A stretch of 64,000 bases of DNA from positions 3,145,001 to 3,209,000 of the forward strand of contig CAMRHE010000196.1 in assembly GCA_947044405.1 (NCBI GenBank), written 5' to 3'. This DNA is from Leptodactylus fallax (Eukaryota; Chordata; Amphibia; Anura; Leptodactylidae). A model generated the notes under the pieces. That model ran no database searches, was not told the origin of the DNA, and saw only the letters and a program-made list of their open reading frames with translations. Numbering within the stretch: position 1 is the stretch's first letter; every line of letters begins with the position of its first letter. A program made the translations under genes and the position numbers. This document shows, in pieces, positions 45,676 through 60,115 of the stretch.

Positions 45676-46943
45676 TGTCAACAAAAGTGAGTACATCCCT
45701 AAGTGAAAATGGACAAATTGTGCCCAATTAGCCATTTTTCCTCCTCAGTGTCATGTGACTTGTTAGTGTTACAAGGCCTAAGGTGTGAATGGGGAGCAGA
45801 TGTCTTAAATTTGGTGTTATCACTCTCACACTCTCTCATAATGGTCATTGGTTACATGGCACCTCATGGCAACGAACTCTCTGAGGATCGGAAAAAAAGA
45901 ATTGTTGCTGTACATAAAGATGGCCTAGGCTATAAGAAGATTGGCAACACCCTGTAACTGAGCTGCAGCATTGTGGCCAAGACCTTACAGGTGTTTAACA
46001 AGACAGGTTCCACTCTGAACAGGCCTCGCAATGGTCGACCAAAGAAGTTGAGTGCCCATGCTCAGCATCATATCCAGAGGTTGTCTTTGCAAAATAGACG
46101 TATGAGTGCTGCCAGCATCGCTTCAGAGGTTAAGGGGATTCGGGGGGTCAGCCTGTCAGTGCTCAGACCATATGTCGCACTTTGGATCAAATTGGTCTGC
46201 ATGGCTGTCATCACAGAAAGAAGCCTCTTCTAAAGATGATGCACAAGAAAGCCCGAAAAACAGTTTGCTGAAGGCAAGCAGACTAAGGGCATGGATTACT
46301 GGAACCATGTCCTGTGGTCTGAGGAGACCAAGATAAACTTTTTTGGTTCAGATGTTGTGAATTATGTATAGCAGCAACCAAGTGAGGAGTACAAAGACAA
46401 GTGTGTCTTGTCTACAGTCAGGCATGGTGGGAGCTGCATGACTGCTGCCGGCCGTGGGGAACTATAGTTCATTGAGGGAACCATGAATGCCAATGTACTG
46501 GGCCGCAGGACAGTATTCCAGCATGATAACAACTTCAAACACAACTCCGAGATGACCACTGCTTTGCTAAAGAAACTAAGGGTAGTTATGGAGGAGTGGA
46601 AGAGAATTCCAATGGCAACCTGTGACTCTCTAGTGAACGCCATGCTCAAGAAGGTTAAGGTAGTGCTGGAAAATAATGGTGGCCACACAAAATATTGACC
46701 CTTGGAGCACAAATTGTCCATTTTCACTTAGGGGTGTACTCACTTTTGTTGCCAGGAGTTTAGACATTAATTTCTGTGTGCTGAGCGATTTTGAAAGCAC
46801 ACCAAATTTACACTGTTACACAAGCTGTACACTGACTACTTTACATTATATCAAAGTGTCATATCTTCAGTGTTGTCCCATGAAAATATATAATGAAATA
46901 ATGACACAAATGTGAGAAGTTTACTCACTTTTGTGAAATACTG
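45676..46943 (+). pseudogene. Degenerate Tc1 transposon, copy B (left end lost)
   Basis: Same insertion as A 21126-22668, with right end CACTTTTGTGAAATACTG at 46943. It lacks the left terminal repeat and has an internal deletion of about 110 bp (near 46580) relative to A, together with its own frameshifts. It again shows GAG codons at the first catalytic site. It cannot encode a transposase. Confidence 0.85.
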
Positions 46944-47449
46944 TATACATAGTTACATAATGTGACATCCGCATCTGTTCAGACTTCTGCACTACCTTCC
47001 GGCCATGTTGTACAGCGCAGGAGGTGTGTCTGGCTATGATTCTATGCTTTTAGGTTTCTTGTGCTCTGTCTGAACAATGCTCTATTCCCTCTGCTCCTCA
47101 AACAGTTAACTTTAGGCTTGCTATTAGTCTCTGTTGAGCATGCTAGCGTTTTTCTCCTGTACCTCTGTTTTTGCAAGCCTGTCTATTCCAGTTCTGGTTT
47201 TGTTCCTGCTGCCTGACTGGTTCGACCCTTGGCTTTTTCCCTACCTGTTCTTCTTTTTTTTTGTCTTGTCTGTGTTTGTGTTTGCACTTGTGACATAGGA
47301 AGGGATCGTCGCCCAGTTGTCCTCTACCGCTTAGGGTAGTTGAGGCAAGCAGGTAGGGACTTCGGGGTGTGTCTAGTATTAGGGCTCACTGTCCTTTTCT
47401 TCCTTTGTGCTTCTGGGATGTTAGCAGCAGACAAAACCTACTGGAATCG
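46944..47449. other. Gene-free spacer, copy B
   Basis: Equivalent of A 22669-23158; nothing coding is seen. Confidence 0.4.
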
Positions 47450-48426
47450 TAACACATAGTCAGTATGGTTGAAAAAAGACATATGTCCGTCAAGTTCAAC
47501 CAGGGGATGGGAAACGTCATGACATTCTATACATTATCATAACCGTCAATGCTATGTTGCTCTAAAAAGGCATCTAATCCTTTTTTGAAGCTGTCAGCTG
47601 TGACTGCTGTGACCAGCTTCTGAGGTAGACTATTGAAGAAGCCTTGTCAACTCTTGAGATTAAACCTTTTTTTTCTCCAGACGGAGGTAGTGCCTCCTTT
47701 TCTTTTGAGGGTATTTTACATGGAACAGCTTTTCCCCATATTTCTTGTATGGGCCATTTATATATTTATACAGGTTTATCATATCGCCCCTTTAACGCCT
47801 CTTCTCCAAACTAAACAGATTTAACTCCTTTAGTCTCTCCTCATGACTGAGGTTCTCCATGCACCTTATCAGTTTTGTGGCTCTCCGTTGAACTTTTTCA
47901 AACTCGTTAGAAGCAGCTTATTGACATTGTATGCTGTAATGCAATCTATGGTCTACAAGTACACCCAGGTCCTTCTCCAACAGTGACTCTCCCAGCTTTA
48001 CTCCCCTTAGGACATATGTTGCATGTGGATTATTTTTACCTAGATGCAAACCTTTACTTTTATCCACATTGAACTATGTGAATACCCACAATCAGTCCGT
48101 CCAAGTCTGCTTGTAACTTGCATACATTCTCCCTAGACTGTACTGTATTACATAGCCTGGTGTCATCTACAAAATAGAGACAGTGCTATTAATCCCATAT
48201 TCAATATGATTAATAAATAAATTAAATAACAGCGGACCCAGTACTGAAATCTGGGGTACACCACTTTGGCTGAGCTGCAGTCATTGACCACAACTCTGTG
48301 GATAGGATCTTTCAACCAGTTTTCAATCCAATTACAAACTATATTTTTCAACCCAATGGACCTGATTTTACCGATTAAACGTCTATGAGAGACAGTGCGA
48401 AATGCCTTTGCAAAGTCCAGGAATAC
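47450..48426 (-). pseudogene. CR1-clade LINE fragment, copy B
   Basis: The counterpart of A 23159-24149, slightly less damaged at motif A: the minus strand reads VDIVFLDFAKAFRTVSHRRL, then WIENWLKD. It continues on the far side of the minisatellite and hAT element at 50040-50420. Confidence 0.78.
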
Positions 48427-48884
48427 TATATCCACAGCCTCCCCTCTATCCACTTTAGCTACAGCCTCCTCCCTGTCCACTATATCCACAGCCTCCTCCC
48501 TGTCCACTATAGCCACAGCCTCCCCCCTGTCCACTATATCCACAGCCTCCCCTCTATCCACTATATCCACAGCCTCCCCTCTATCCACTTTAGCCACAGC
48601 CTCCCCCCTGTCCACTATATCCACAGCCTCCCCCTCTGTCCACTATATCCACAGCCTCCCCTCTATCCACTATATCCACAGCCTCCCCTCTGTCCACTAT
48701 ATCCACAGCCTCCCCTCTATCCACTATATCCACAGCCTCCCCTCTGTCCACTATATCCACAGCCTCCCCTCTGTCCACTATATCCACAGCCTCCCCTCAG
48801 TCCACTATAGCCACAGCCTCCTCCCTGTCCACTATAACCACAGCCTCCCCTCTATCCACTATATCCACAGCGTCCCCTCAGTCC
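48427..48884 (-). repeat. 27 bp coding-derived minisatellite, copy B (~17 units)
   Basis: Same unit and reading phase as A 24150-24903 but about 11 units shorter, in frame with the following LINE motif. The length difference shows the array has changed since the duplication. Confidence 0.9.
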
Positions 48885-48972
48885 AGACTTCTACTCAACT
48901 ATTAATAAAAACAAATCAGTTCTGTCTTTAGTAAAACCATGATGTCTGTCACTTATAATGTTACATACATTC

Positions 48973-50039
48973 CAGGTGTGAACCTAGCCTCTCTGCTGCC
49001 TGAGGAAAACTATAGAAAGGAACCCCCCCCCCCAAAAAAAGTTCCCCCCTAATCAGGTCACCCCCGCATTGGCAGATCAAAAAATCCCCTTATTTGGCCC
49101 ACACATGATATATAGTCCTTTTTTTTGGCCCACAACATGATTCATGAGCCCCTTTTTCTGGCCCCCCACGTAGCATATGACCCCCTTTTTCTGGCCCACA
49201 ACATGGTATTTGACCCCCTATTTTAGTCTACCACATGATATATGATCCTCTTTTTGCCTCCCACAAGGTATATTACCTCTCTTTTGGCCCCCAACATATT
49301 ACCCTTTTTTTTGCCCCCCCCAGTATATTACCCCTTTTTTTATGGCCCCCACAGTACATATCCCCTTTCTATGCCACCCCACAGTATATGACACCTCTTT
49401 TTATGGCACACCTCATTATATGGCCCCTTTCTTATCACTCCCCACACAGTTTATAAACAATTTCTTATGGCCCCCACACAGTATATGACCCCTTTTTATG
49501 GCCCCCCATAGTACATGACCCCATTTTATGGCCGCTACACAGTATCTGATCCCCTTTTTTACCTTTCCTACACAGCATATGATCGCCCTATTTACAGCAT
49601 CCACACAGCACACGATCCCCCTATTTATGACTTCACACTGTTTATGACCCCCTTTTTTACAGCCTACCCAGTTGAGGACCCCTATTCCCCCCCCCCCACC
49701 CTCATACAGAGTAGCGGTCAATAATTTTTACTCATCTGTCCACGCTGCCCTCTGCTGCTGCCTCTAGGTCATGCTGAAGCCAATGCAGAAGAATGCTGGG
49801 ACGCTACGTATGATACGTTCTTCAATGCTGTTACGTAAGTGCAGCACTGCCTAGAGGAGGCAGTGGAGGGTGGCTTGGACAGGAGCGTGCACAGGTGAGT
49901 AAAAGTTATCAGCCGCTAGCTATTGCAATAACACAATAAATAGCGTCTGATTTTAAAAAAATGCCACCCCCCTCCCCCCCAGAATATTTTATTCTGTGAG
50001 GCCATCACCATGGGTCACCTCATGGAAGATGCGCCCCTG
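48973..50039. mobile_element. hAT-type element nested in CR1, copy B (complete)
   Basis: Left end CAGGTGTGAACCTAGCC and right end GAAGATGCGCCCCTG fit hAT termini. The outside octamers ATACATTC and GTATAGTC match at 5 of 8 positions, so a target duplication is only suggested. The interior holds the degenerate CCCACACAGTATATGACCCC array. It splits the CR1 reverse-transcriptase sequence. Confidence 0.6.
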
Positions 50040-50420
50040 GTATAGTCACATACTCCTGTATATAGTCGCTTAAGAGCCCCTTAAACAGTTTCCCCTCAAT
50101 GGATGTTAAGCTCACCGGTCTGTAATTACCTGGGGTAGACCTAGAGCCCTTTTTGAAATAGGCACCACATAAGCCTTGCGCCAGTCCCTTGGCACTGTAC
50201 CAGTCACTAGAGAATCTGTACAAATTAAGAATAGGGTACAGCAATGAATGGACTGAGTTCTTTAAGTAATCATGGGTGTAATACATCTGGACCCAGATCC
50301 TTGCTCACGTTTATTTTGTGTAGCTTGCCTTAGACCATTTCTATGTTTATCCAATTTAGTATATCGGTTGATGTATTACCAGCATTGGTGACACCGACAT
50401 CAACTACTTCCTGTTCTTCT
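50040..50420 (-). pseudogene. CR1-clade LINE, upstream RT part (B only)
   Basis: The minus strand encodes AYFKKGSRSTPGNYRPVSLT, the conserved CR1-type RT fingers block. It lies directly upstream of the segment across the hAT insertion. A lost this part in its deletion at 25858. Confidence 0.7.
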
Positions 50421-51181
50421 GTAGGGCCGATTTTACACAAAGTGTGGCCCTGAGCAAAATTAACAGCGGGGCCCCAAATGCTGTTATACAAACAATTCAG
50501 TTTGAATTAAGAAAACAGTGCAGCAATTCCAGTGGCAAGCCCTTTAATAATGACTCCTTTCTGCCCCCAAAATAGTAATAACAACCCCCACTTTCCCACA
50601 CACAACACAAATGAGCACTTTTGTACCGCCTAATACATTTTTGCACCCCCTTATTATTTATTATGGCGCCTCCTTATAAATAATAGTCCCTGCTTACAAA
50701 TATTATTACACCCTTATCAGTAATAGCTCCCTTATAAATAATAGCTCCTGCTTATGAATAGTGCCCTGTATCAGTAATAGTCCTCACTTTAAATAATAGT
50801 TCCTCTTATCTGTAATAGTTCCCTCTTATCAGAAACAGTCAGCCCTTAAAAATAATACTACTCCCTTATAAATAGTTCCCCCTTACTAATAATAGCCCTC
50901 TCATCAATAATAATTACCCTTATAAATAATAGTTCATCCTAATAATAGCCCCTGTATATATAATTTTCCTTTATAATAGCCCCCCTTATATAAAATAGTT
51001 CCCGTTTATAATAGCCATCCTTATATTTAATAGTCTCCCCCTGATATCTAGTAGTCCAACCTTAAATATAATATTTCCTCTCTTATAAATAAGAGCCCCC
51101 TTATATATAATTTTCCCTTCTTATACAGTGTTGGACTGAACGGTCAAGGGTCCACCTGAGTAACTTGTTGTGGGGACCCAC
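50421..51181. repeat. hAT-like fragment and degenerate tandem array, copy B
   Basis: TAGGGCCGATTTTACACAAA opens a repeat-like stretch; from about 50630 the CCTTATAAATAATAG array matches A 25859-26255. CAGTGTTGGACTGAAC at about 51126 begins another hAT-like end. No gene is seen. Confidence 0.45.
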
Positions 51182-51673
51182 TGTGACAATTGGGGGGGAA
51201 TTTATCTTCAAAGGCGGCAGCCTCCTGGACTCCACAGAGGTGTTGGTGGTACTGGGTGCCAAACAAGCAGCATATCAGGCAGTAGTAATCCAAAATAAAA
51301 TGGCTTTATTCAGCTTGTGAGTAAAAACAGGAACAAAACAAAAAAACAGCCTAGCCCACACACAGGGCACTACCTTTCTACTTGAGCCCTGACTAACCTC
51401 TGCGAGCAAGAAGTTTTACTGAGGCTTCTCCTCAGCAGTCTGGCTCACACTTAGCTCAACCAAGTCCGCTTTGGAATCCAGTCCTCTTGGGACAGACCAC
51501 CTTGTCTGTCTCCAACTGGTTCCACCATCTTTCTGCTCCCTGCAGGTCTATAGCAGCTCTCCTGCTGCGTACACTCCCTCTGGAGTTGGGCCCCACCTAT
51601 AGTTGTGGTTAAGGACCTTTTCAATCCTATTTTTGGGTTGCTCACCAGCGCCCTCTAGGCTCACACTATCACA
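51182..51673. mobile_element. Solo LTR, 492 bp, private to copy B
   Basis: Ends TGTGACAATTGG and CACACTATCACA (inverted TGTGA/TCACA). The flanking tetramers CCAC and ACAC suggest a 4 bp target duplication with one change, and A has the uninterrupted site GGGGACCCACCCAAAGG near 27203. An AATAAA lies near 51293. The parent family cannot be named from the LTR. Confidence 0.75.
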
Positions 51674-52970
51674 ACACCCAAAAGCTTCATGCTAATATCC
51701 TACACCACTACTCCTTCACTGAAGTTTTACATATATGCTGACTATCTGGCGTTACTGAGTATGCTCCCAGTATAGTCATCCCCTATGCTCCAATAGTTCA
51801 TGCACAGTACTGTATGGGAAATGACATGGCCATGGATCACTACACATATGTGCAAGATTATAGTTAGGGGGCTGTGATGCAGACATAGTACACAGGGCTG
51901 CTAGCAGGAATTTTGAGCCCCCTTCCCCCTTCACGGGCCACTTTAACCATAGGGTCAATGGTGCATCCACACCAGGCCCTATGGTAGCAGAGGTCTCCTC
52001 AGCCTCCCCAGATCGGGTGGAACAGTCCCACCCACCCACCACAGTATAATGTTCTACAGTGGCCCCACACAGTATCATATGCTCCCCACAGTGGCCCCTC
52101 AATATAATGATCCACAGTGGCCCCACAAAATATAATATGTTCTTTAAAAAACTCACACAATATAATATGCTCCACAGTTCTTAAGACAGTATAATAGGCT
52201 CTCCACAGTGCAGAAGAATAAGTTTTACCGTATAATAGGTTCCCCAACACTGCCTCCCCAGTATAAAATGCTACACCGGCCCCACACAGCATAATGCTCC
52301 ACAGTGGCTCTACACAATATAATGCTCCACAGTGGCCCCACACAATATAATATGCTTCCTAGAGGTCCTCCCAGAATAATGCTCCACAGTGGCCCCACAC
52401 AATATATATGCTCCCCAGAGGACCCTCTAGTATAATGCTGCACAGTGCCTCCCAGTATAATGCTTCACATTGGTCCCACACAATATAATATTCTCTCCAG
52501 AGGCCCCCTCCAGTATAATGCTCCACAATGGCCCCAGACAGTATAATATACTCCCCAGAGCCTTGATTCAATTCAGGCAAACCCCTCAAAATTCGTTTTG
52601 ACGAGTATTTGTGAGGTTCACCCATTCATTTTAATGTTATTATAATACCTTGGGGTCTTGGGTAAAAAGGTTTGTTATTTTTACAGACCTCCCCTAGGCA
52701 GGCTTCTATTGGAAAGGGCTCCTTTCAGTTATCATTGTGGCCAGGCCTGACCAGATTTAAGTCATCAGCCTCCGCTTCCCAGGGGGCCCCTTTGGGGATG
52801 GGGTCACTGGGAAATTGCCCAGTCTGGCCCCCCTAATGCGGGCCCTTTATGTACAGAGCTAAAGAACCCATTTAGTAGCTCTGCTTTGTATTGAACCCCA
52901 GTGACTAACTCTCCATTACTATTGTTTAGGGGACCTACTTGTTCTTGTTTTTTTTTTTTGCATTTATATA
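51674..52970. other. hAT-like tandem array continued, copy B
   Basis: Aligns with A 27213-28855. It holds loose repeats of CAGTGGCCCCACACAATATA (about 52020-52560) and lacks the 318 bp segment found at A 28220-28530. No gene is seen. Confidence 0.5.
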
Positions 52971-53775
<805 letters not shown>

Positions 53776-56280
53776 CTGGTTTTGGGCTCCTGCTGGGTGG
53801 TTTTTCATTTGGTCTGGAATAGCCATCTGTATTATATGGTGCCCCTGAGCCTGTGGTTTGCGGCTGGGGGCAATCGGTATGCTGGACAGATTGGTGGCCA
53901 GATCTATGTAGCTCCAAGGACTTCCTCCCCATACAATATTAGTTGGATTGTTATAGTAAGGTTTGTTGCTGTTTATGTATAGTTGTTTATGTAAATATTT
54001 ATTTTTGGGCTTTTAATAAGCACGGTTATTTATTTACTTGTTTGTATTGTATTTTATTTAATACAATGGCTGCTGTGGCCAATTAATCTAACCCCTTGGT
54101 GTGGTTTCAGTTATTGGTGGGGAGAGGATGAATGCTGGGGGGTGTGGGTGGTTGGTAGAGTTGCAGCAGCACAGGTAAGTAAGAGGGGAGTTTCTGTCTA
54201 TAACGGAATCTTCAGGGCCAATGTCAAGAGCACCTCATATTACTGATACCTGAAACACAGAATTATTCTCCAACCTTTCTGCCAATGAAAATGCTTTTTA
54301 CTTGCACCATTTGTAGTAGGCTGCAAGTAGACAAACATCAGATTGGCTGAGCAACTGCTGAAGCGACTGCAGTGCTGTTGTGCAGTTTCATTATGCTCTT
54401 TGTTGTACTCAAGATAAGGATGGAAGGCGGCTGATGAAAGAACCAGGTAGGCTGCGATCCCAGCCCTTTACAACATGAGTGCAGCTTATGTAGTTGTAAA
54501 TCATCCTCCTAGTAAGATTAAACAGCATAAACAATATATCAGAGATATGGAGGTTGTGAACCAAATAAGGATCTTCCTAGCAGCAGATATCATCAGGTCA
54601 GAGTTGGCCTGTTTGCTGCCCTGCTGTCTCTTAACCTTAGAGAGGTCAGAGGTTGCCACTATTTCTGCAGGGAGAGTCATCCCTGTGCAGCATCTGACAT
54701 CTCCCTGTCCGAGGGACCTCACTGGATTTTAGGGTCTAAGTTTAACAACAGAAACCCATCTCCAAGTTTATTCCGTGTTTGTGGTACAAATTCCATGTAT
54801 ATCCATATTTACTTCTTATGTATATTATATATAGGTATATACTGCACCTGTCTGTTATACATAAGTACAGTATATATTGAATCAATGCCTATGGCTCCTT
54901 TCCCTGCCATACACTCTGGAAGTCCCAGGCTGCTTTAAGCAGAAAGGGGACATTGTTACTTATTGAAGAGACACAAATTGGGGAACAAATGAGATCTTAC
55001 TTTAGATTACTTTGTTAAAGTCTCTGAGCCACATTATTACTGTCTAGGACACTAAAGGGGCATTATTGCTGTATAGTGGGTGTAATGGGGGGTTTTATTG
55101 TATGGAACCTAAAAGGGGCTCCGTTCTGTCTGGGGATTCATTAAAGTGTGGGATATAAAATGTGGCACTATTACTTTGAGGACCACAAGAGCCACAGTTT
55201 TACTTTGTGGTGCACTAAAACTGTTTAGAGTACAACTAATATCTGGAGCACAATATTGGGCACTATCTTTGGGGAAGCACTACCTGACAGTACTGTTAAG
55301 GGAAGTTGTTTGTGTGGAATATTTTTTTTAGGATAACTATAGCTAGTATATCAGCTAATGTACACTGCAGCCATGTATGATGTTATTATTGATTTGTCCA
55401 GTAGCAGTATGGAGGTAATATTTAAAGGGGTTTTCAGATCTTTTTTTTTTTTTAAAGGAAAAGTACCCTAATGTTGGTCTTCTTAATATACCTTTGTACC
55501 TGTCTTCCTACCATTACAGGTAGAGGAGGACACCCAAGTCCAAACTTTGCACTGGGGCCCATAGGATTCTTGTTACGCCACTGATGAAGAAGACATGGTT
55601 GACACTGCAGAAAGAGAGGCTGGTAAATTACGTGTTATAACAACAGAGGAGGAGAAAGAGGAACACACTGGACCCTGTCTCAACATGTGTGTTTCACTGC
55701 TTTCAAAAACATCATCTTTGCTCTCAGGAAGTACAACAACCCTGTAACTACTGGCAGGGCTGCCAAGTAGTGTTGCTGTTGCCACTCACAGTGTAATTCT
55801 TAGTATTAGTACTTGCACTGATGGATGGTGTGACATTAACGCATGTGTTTCCTCCTCCGAAATTTAGCCTGTCCACTACTTTCAATGGCTAACACGGTAC
55901 AACATTATACTACTGTCCCCTGTCCTGTCTTTTCCAGTTATTTTAATCCCCTGCTTATATAATAGTGATTGGCGACAATTCTGAGACTGTGTGTATTTGT
56001 TTTGTTGTTTTGCACAAAAAAAAACTCTTCTTGAAGAAAATTAGGAAATAAAATTAGATTTAGCTTTGAAAGGGTAACCTTGCCAGTATTATACTATTAC
56101 ACACTGCATAAGTCATCTTGTCAACGTTGCTGTTTTTGCCATGGTAATGGTTCTTTGTATGTATTGGTTAACAAAAAAAAATACAATTACCCCCAAAAAA
56201 CATGAACAAAATTAGATTTTTAACTAAAAAGGCTAAAAACAATGTAAGACACACTGTAATCAATCAAACTAAAACGAAAC
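53776..56280. other. Gene-free shared segment, copy B
   Basis: Aligns with A 29661-32131. A 41 bp insert near 55874-55914 (TTCAATGGCTAACACGGTAC) is absent from A and flanked by CTGTCC on both sides. No coding sequence is recognised. Confidence 0.45.
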
Positions 56281-56291
56281 AAGCTACACTA

Positions 56292-56900
56292 AGAAAATCA
56301 TGCCCCCACAAAAGTAAAAAAAATTTACATAGTTTATTAACAAATACATTAAAAATACAAATAAATAAATACATGAGGGAATGCAAGAAAAGACCAACAA
56401 GAAAAGTAAATGTATACACAAAGGTAGGAGACTCAGGGAATCAATTAATAAACAATTTTGGTAAATCAAGAAAAGCACACTATCAAATATGTATTTGATC
56501 AACCGGATAGTCTAAACTTATGTATAAAAATACACCTACAGGTCATCAAAAGCTATACCACAGATAATAATATAAAAATATGCTAGAAAAACCATATATA
56601 GCATAGACAAAAGCCCTGAGATGACCTACCTAAGGCACAAACACCTTGACGTGTGTTTCGCCACAAGCTTCGAGGTGTTTGTGCCTTAAGTAGGTCTTCT
56701 AAGGGCTTTTGTCTATGCTATATATGGTATGGTAGCACCTTTTTATATTATGATCTGTGGTATAGCTTTTTAATTTATTTGTTAATAAACTATGTTAATT
56801 GTTTTTACTTTTGTGTGGGCATGATTTTGTTTTTTGATTTGTTATTACTCTTCCTGCACACATTTGGTTATCATTTGGTTATTGGCCCATTTTTTGTTCT
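56292..56900. mobile_element. Fold-back retroelement-like insert, 609 bp, 11 bp TSD
   Basis: Flanked by AAGCTACACTA on both sides (56281-56291, 56901-56911); A has one uninterrupted copy near 32133. The outer ends are inverted (AAAATCATGCCCCCACAAAA against the complement of 56793-56830), and the centre is a second palindrome of about 60 bp arms (56595-56655 and 56668-56728). The centre carries, on the minus strand, GCTTGTGGCGAAAC then ACACGTC, which resembles the stem II/GAAAC/GTC part of hammerhead ribozymes in Penelope-like elements. The long target duplication argues for retrotransposition. Confidence 0.6.
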
Positions 56901-56911
56901 AAGCTACACTA

Positions 56912-58388
56912 ATAGTAAATGTAGTAAATAGTAATGGCAAACCTGACACTGTATTACAAAAATAGCTCTATTGTAAAAAAGGCAGTGATCAGTGTCTGCA
57001 TACTTTACATGATATTGTGCAATGTACCAAGGGATGTTTGTATCTTTACTTTGTGTCTTCCGTAGATTGTAGTCTTTACAGATAAATCCAATGTGCTCCC
57101 CCTTATGTTGTCTCTCTTTTTTACCCTATTTTAACTCTAAATGGATGCCGGGGAAAGGGCTTGCATTTGTATGTTTTACAGCAAATATATATATATATAT
57201 ATATATAAACTTGCAGATTAGTTGTGGTAGTTGAGGTAGCACGGATAGACATTCATTTTAAATAGCATGAACCGTATATTAAAAATGTCATATAAATCTC
57301 ATCTCAACTGCCGCATTAGGGGGCAGCTTAATAAAAAAAAAAAAAATACCAATCATGCTGTACATCGGCCATCTTGAACAGTCTTTTACAGTAATTTTTT
57401 TTAAATGATTGTTTGCCAAAATGGTCAAAACCAGGCTATTGCTGGAGAAGGGCACAGACAGACGATTTCCACAATGTCAGCACCTACAGAGGACTGTCCT
57501 GAGCTCCCCATCTCAGAGGAGTGAGAAAGATGCCGTGGTCACTCATGCATCTTTCTTCTCTATTAGTGACTGGTGAGTCTTCCGGTGATCATACATTTAT
57601 TACCTATTCTGTTTATAGGTAATAAATAAAATAAAAGGTATAGGTGTGTTTTTGGAATAATCCATATAAGGCTGGGGCTACATTGCAACTTTGACTATGA
57701 CTCCCATCACTTTCACAATGCGACTCCTTCACCAATGTAAGTAAATAGAATTGCATTTTGACCCCGAGGGTGCTGTGATTGCTACTTCTAGTAGCAAAAA
57801 ATGTAAGCAGTGCTCAACCATGGACCATTCCTCTGAGGAGAACCCAGAGTATAATAGCATTTTGCGAGTGATGAACCCCACAAATTTCAGGTTCAGCCTG
57901 AGTTCGAAACTTTTTGAAAATTTGGGTCGAATGTAAAGATAACATATAACTATGTAGGGACCAAAAATGGTCAATATACTGTGTGAGGGCCAAAAAGAAG
58001 AAGGCAATATGTGTAGGGGCTAAAAAGGGACAGTATACTGTGTGAGGGTCAGTAAACAGGGTGTTATATTAAGAGGGCGTCAGTAAAGGGATAATATACT
58101 GTGGGGTGATTATACTGTGTGTGAGCAAAATAAAGGAATGGGAGGCCGTAGCCTAAAATTTCATTAGCGGGGCCCCAATCATGCAACGATCACAGGGTTG
58201 GGTATATTATTCGGGGGTTGGCGGGCACCACTCTATAGGTCACCTCTGGCAGCAGAGAGACTAAGTTTACCATTGGTGGAGTCACAGTTGTCACACCTTC
58301 TTATGGTTTGGAGTGTAGTTTGGGCAGTCATGGCCCCAACCCCCGGGAGCCTTTGCTGCCTAAACTTCCATTAATACAATTTGCTATT
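56912..58388. other. Copy B tail with two empty sites
   Basis: Aligns with A 32143-34975 plus 39002-39293. It holds the empty target of the intact Tc1 (near 57942) and of the LINE (near 58098). A short (TA)n tract lies at 57187-57208. No gene is seen. Confidence 0.6.
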
Positions 58389-60115
58389 ACATGAGAGGGG
58401 TGATTTTAATATATAATAATTTAAATATATTGACAAATAAGCATATAACACACAACCAATTCAACAGGAACAATGTATAATGTTTAATAAAAGCAGTCCG
58501 GCAGAAAATGATTATTTGGTATATTTTGCCATGTAGAAGACTTCGTGTCTTATTTAGTTAGGATGATGTTTGAAGATAAAGTCTTTTGCCAGTCCTGGGA
58601 AAAGTCTCAATTTCTACATTCAGTGTGATGATATATTTCTTATCTGCCAAACAAATAAACAGAATGTGTTAATGTAAGTAAACCAAAGAATACAGAAGGT
58701 GGTCCACATTAAAGCATAACATTTAATAATACCATAAAAGGAGGGTATATCGCCCCCAGAACAACTATTAATAAGGAGATAAAAACATGCACTAAACTTA
58801 ACACTTAAAACATCAATAAGACAAGGTCACTTGACTCAGATCACCGGCTCAGAGGCATAACAATAAAGATATTAAACAGTATGTTACCGTATTCTTGCCA
58901 CAGACACTATTCATATGAAATGCCAGGTGATCCCCGAAACAATTGGATGTGTGAAATGGAATCCTGGGTAAGTTCAACAATCCATGTAGGGGATGTACAG
59001 TCAGGGTAAATTGCTGAGATAAATATAGAGACTGATTAATGAAAAATCTATATTAATAGAATGAACAACCTAGTATTCCCTAAAATTCTTAACTTCAGAG
59101 CCACAGCTCTAATTCACTGTGACCCCAACTGGAAGCTTACCCTAAAATAGAATGACCCTAAACAAGCATTGCCTACGATAATTGAGTCCCTTTGATGATA
59201 TATTCTGACAAGCTTGTATTGCCCCCAATCTGAAAGGCTCATCAGGGGATGCAATACATACTGCCGGGAATTATTATAACACAAGTACCCACATGCAGAT
59301 ATGCGGTAAACAAGAGTCAATACCAGTCAAGAGTTAGCCGACCTGTCACAGCTGTTTTTGTCTGAGCCGATGCACAAACACCCATCACTCACACATTTGG
59401 TGTGCCTTCACCCAACAGGACTGTTGGTAGGTAGTTGGTAGGTAGTTCTGGTAGACGACCACTGTTCAACTACTCAAAGGGGATATCTTCATGTTTACCC
59501 AGCGTTTTCTACTTAATTGGTCAGGGTTGGCTTTGGTAACTCTCCTGTCTTAATCCCCTACAGTATATATTACATACACCTGTAATATCATATCCTTACA
59601 TAGCATAGTACAACATGTTCAGATATCACATTCACTTTCAAGACTCTGACTTTTATTATTACTTTATTATTACTGTCCTCGTGCTCACTATAATTCATTA
59701 ATGAATGGTTTTCCATCACTGGTAAGCTGACATGTTATTGCTCTGCTAGGTTTTCCAATGATGACACTTATCCCCAATGCACAGGATCTGGACTAAGTAT
59801 ATTATAGCTGGGAGTCCATTCACTTAAACAGGCGTCCTTGAGTGTCCCATGTAAATGGAATGGTGATGCATGGCCACCACTCCATTCTTTTTTATGGAAG
59901 TTTCAAAACGTGATCTCTGTCAGTTCCATAGGAGTGAAGTGAGTGGTGGTCATGTATGTGCACCACTGCTCCATCTATGCACTCTGCACATGTTTCTTTG
60001 TTCTAATAAAAAAAACCCACGGTCAGATTCCCAGCATCGGATACATATCTCCTATCCGCCTGATAGGGCAAGGTGTCAAAAGTGAAAAATTTCAATAAAG
60101 TGGTCACACATTTAA
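58389..60115. other. Copy C left flank, no gene
   Basis: Aligns with B 39294-41552 without the Harbinger MITE and with a single 60 bp unit. Nothing coding is recognised. Confidence 0.5.

Noticed and set aside
48395..48931. 178-codon plus frame rich in Ser, Thr, Tyr, His
   Set aside because: It is the plus-strand reading of the 27 bp minisatellite.
56202..56498. 98-codon plus frame rich in Lys and Asn
   Set aside because: It starts in shared AT-rich DNA and continues into the private fold-back insert, so it is a chance chimera.
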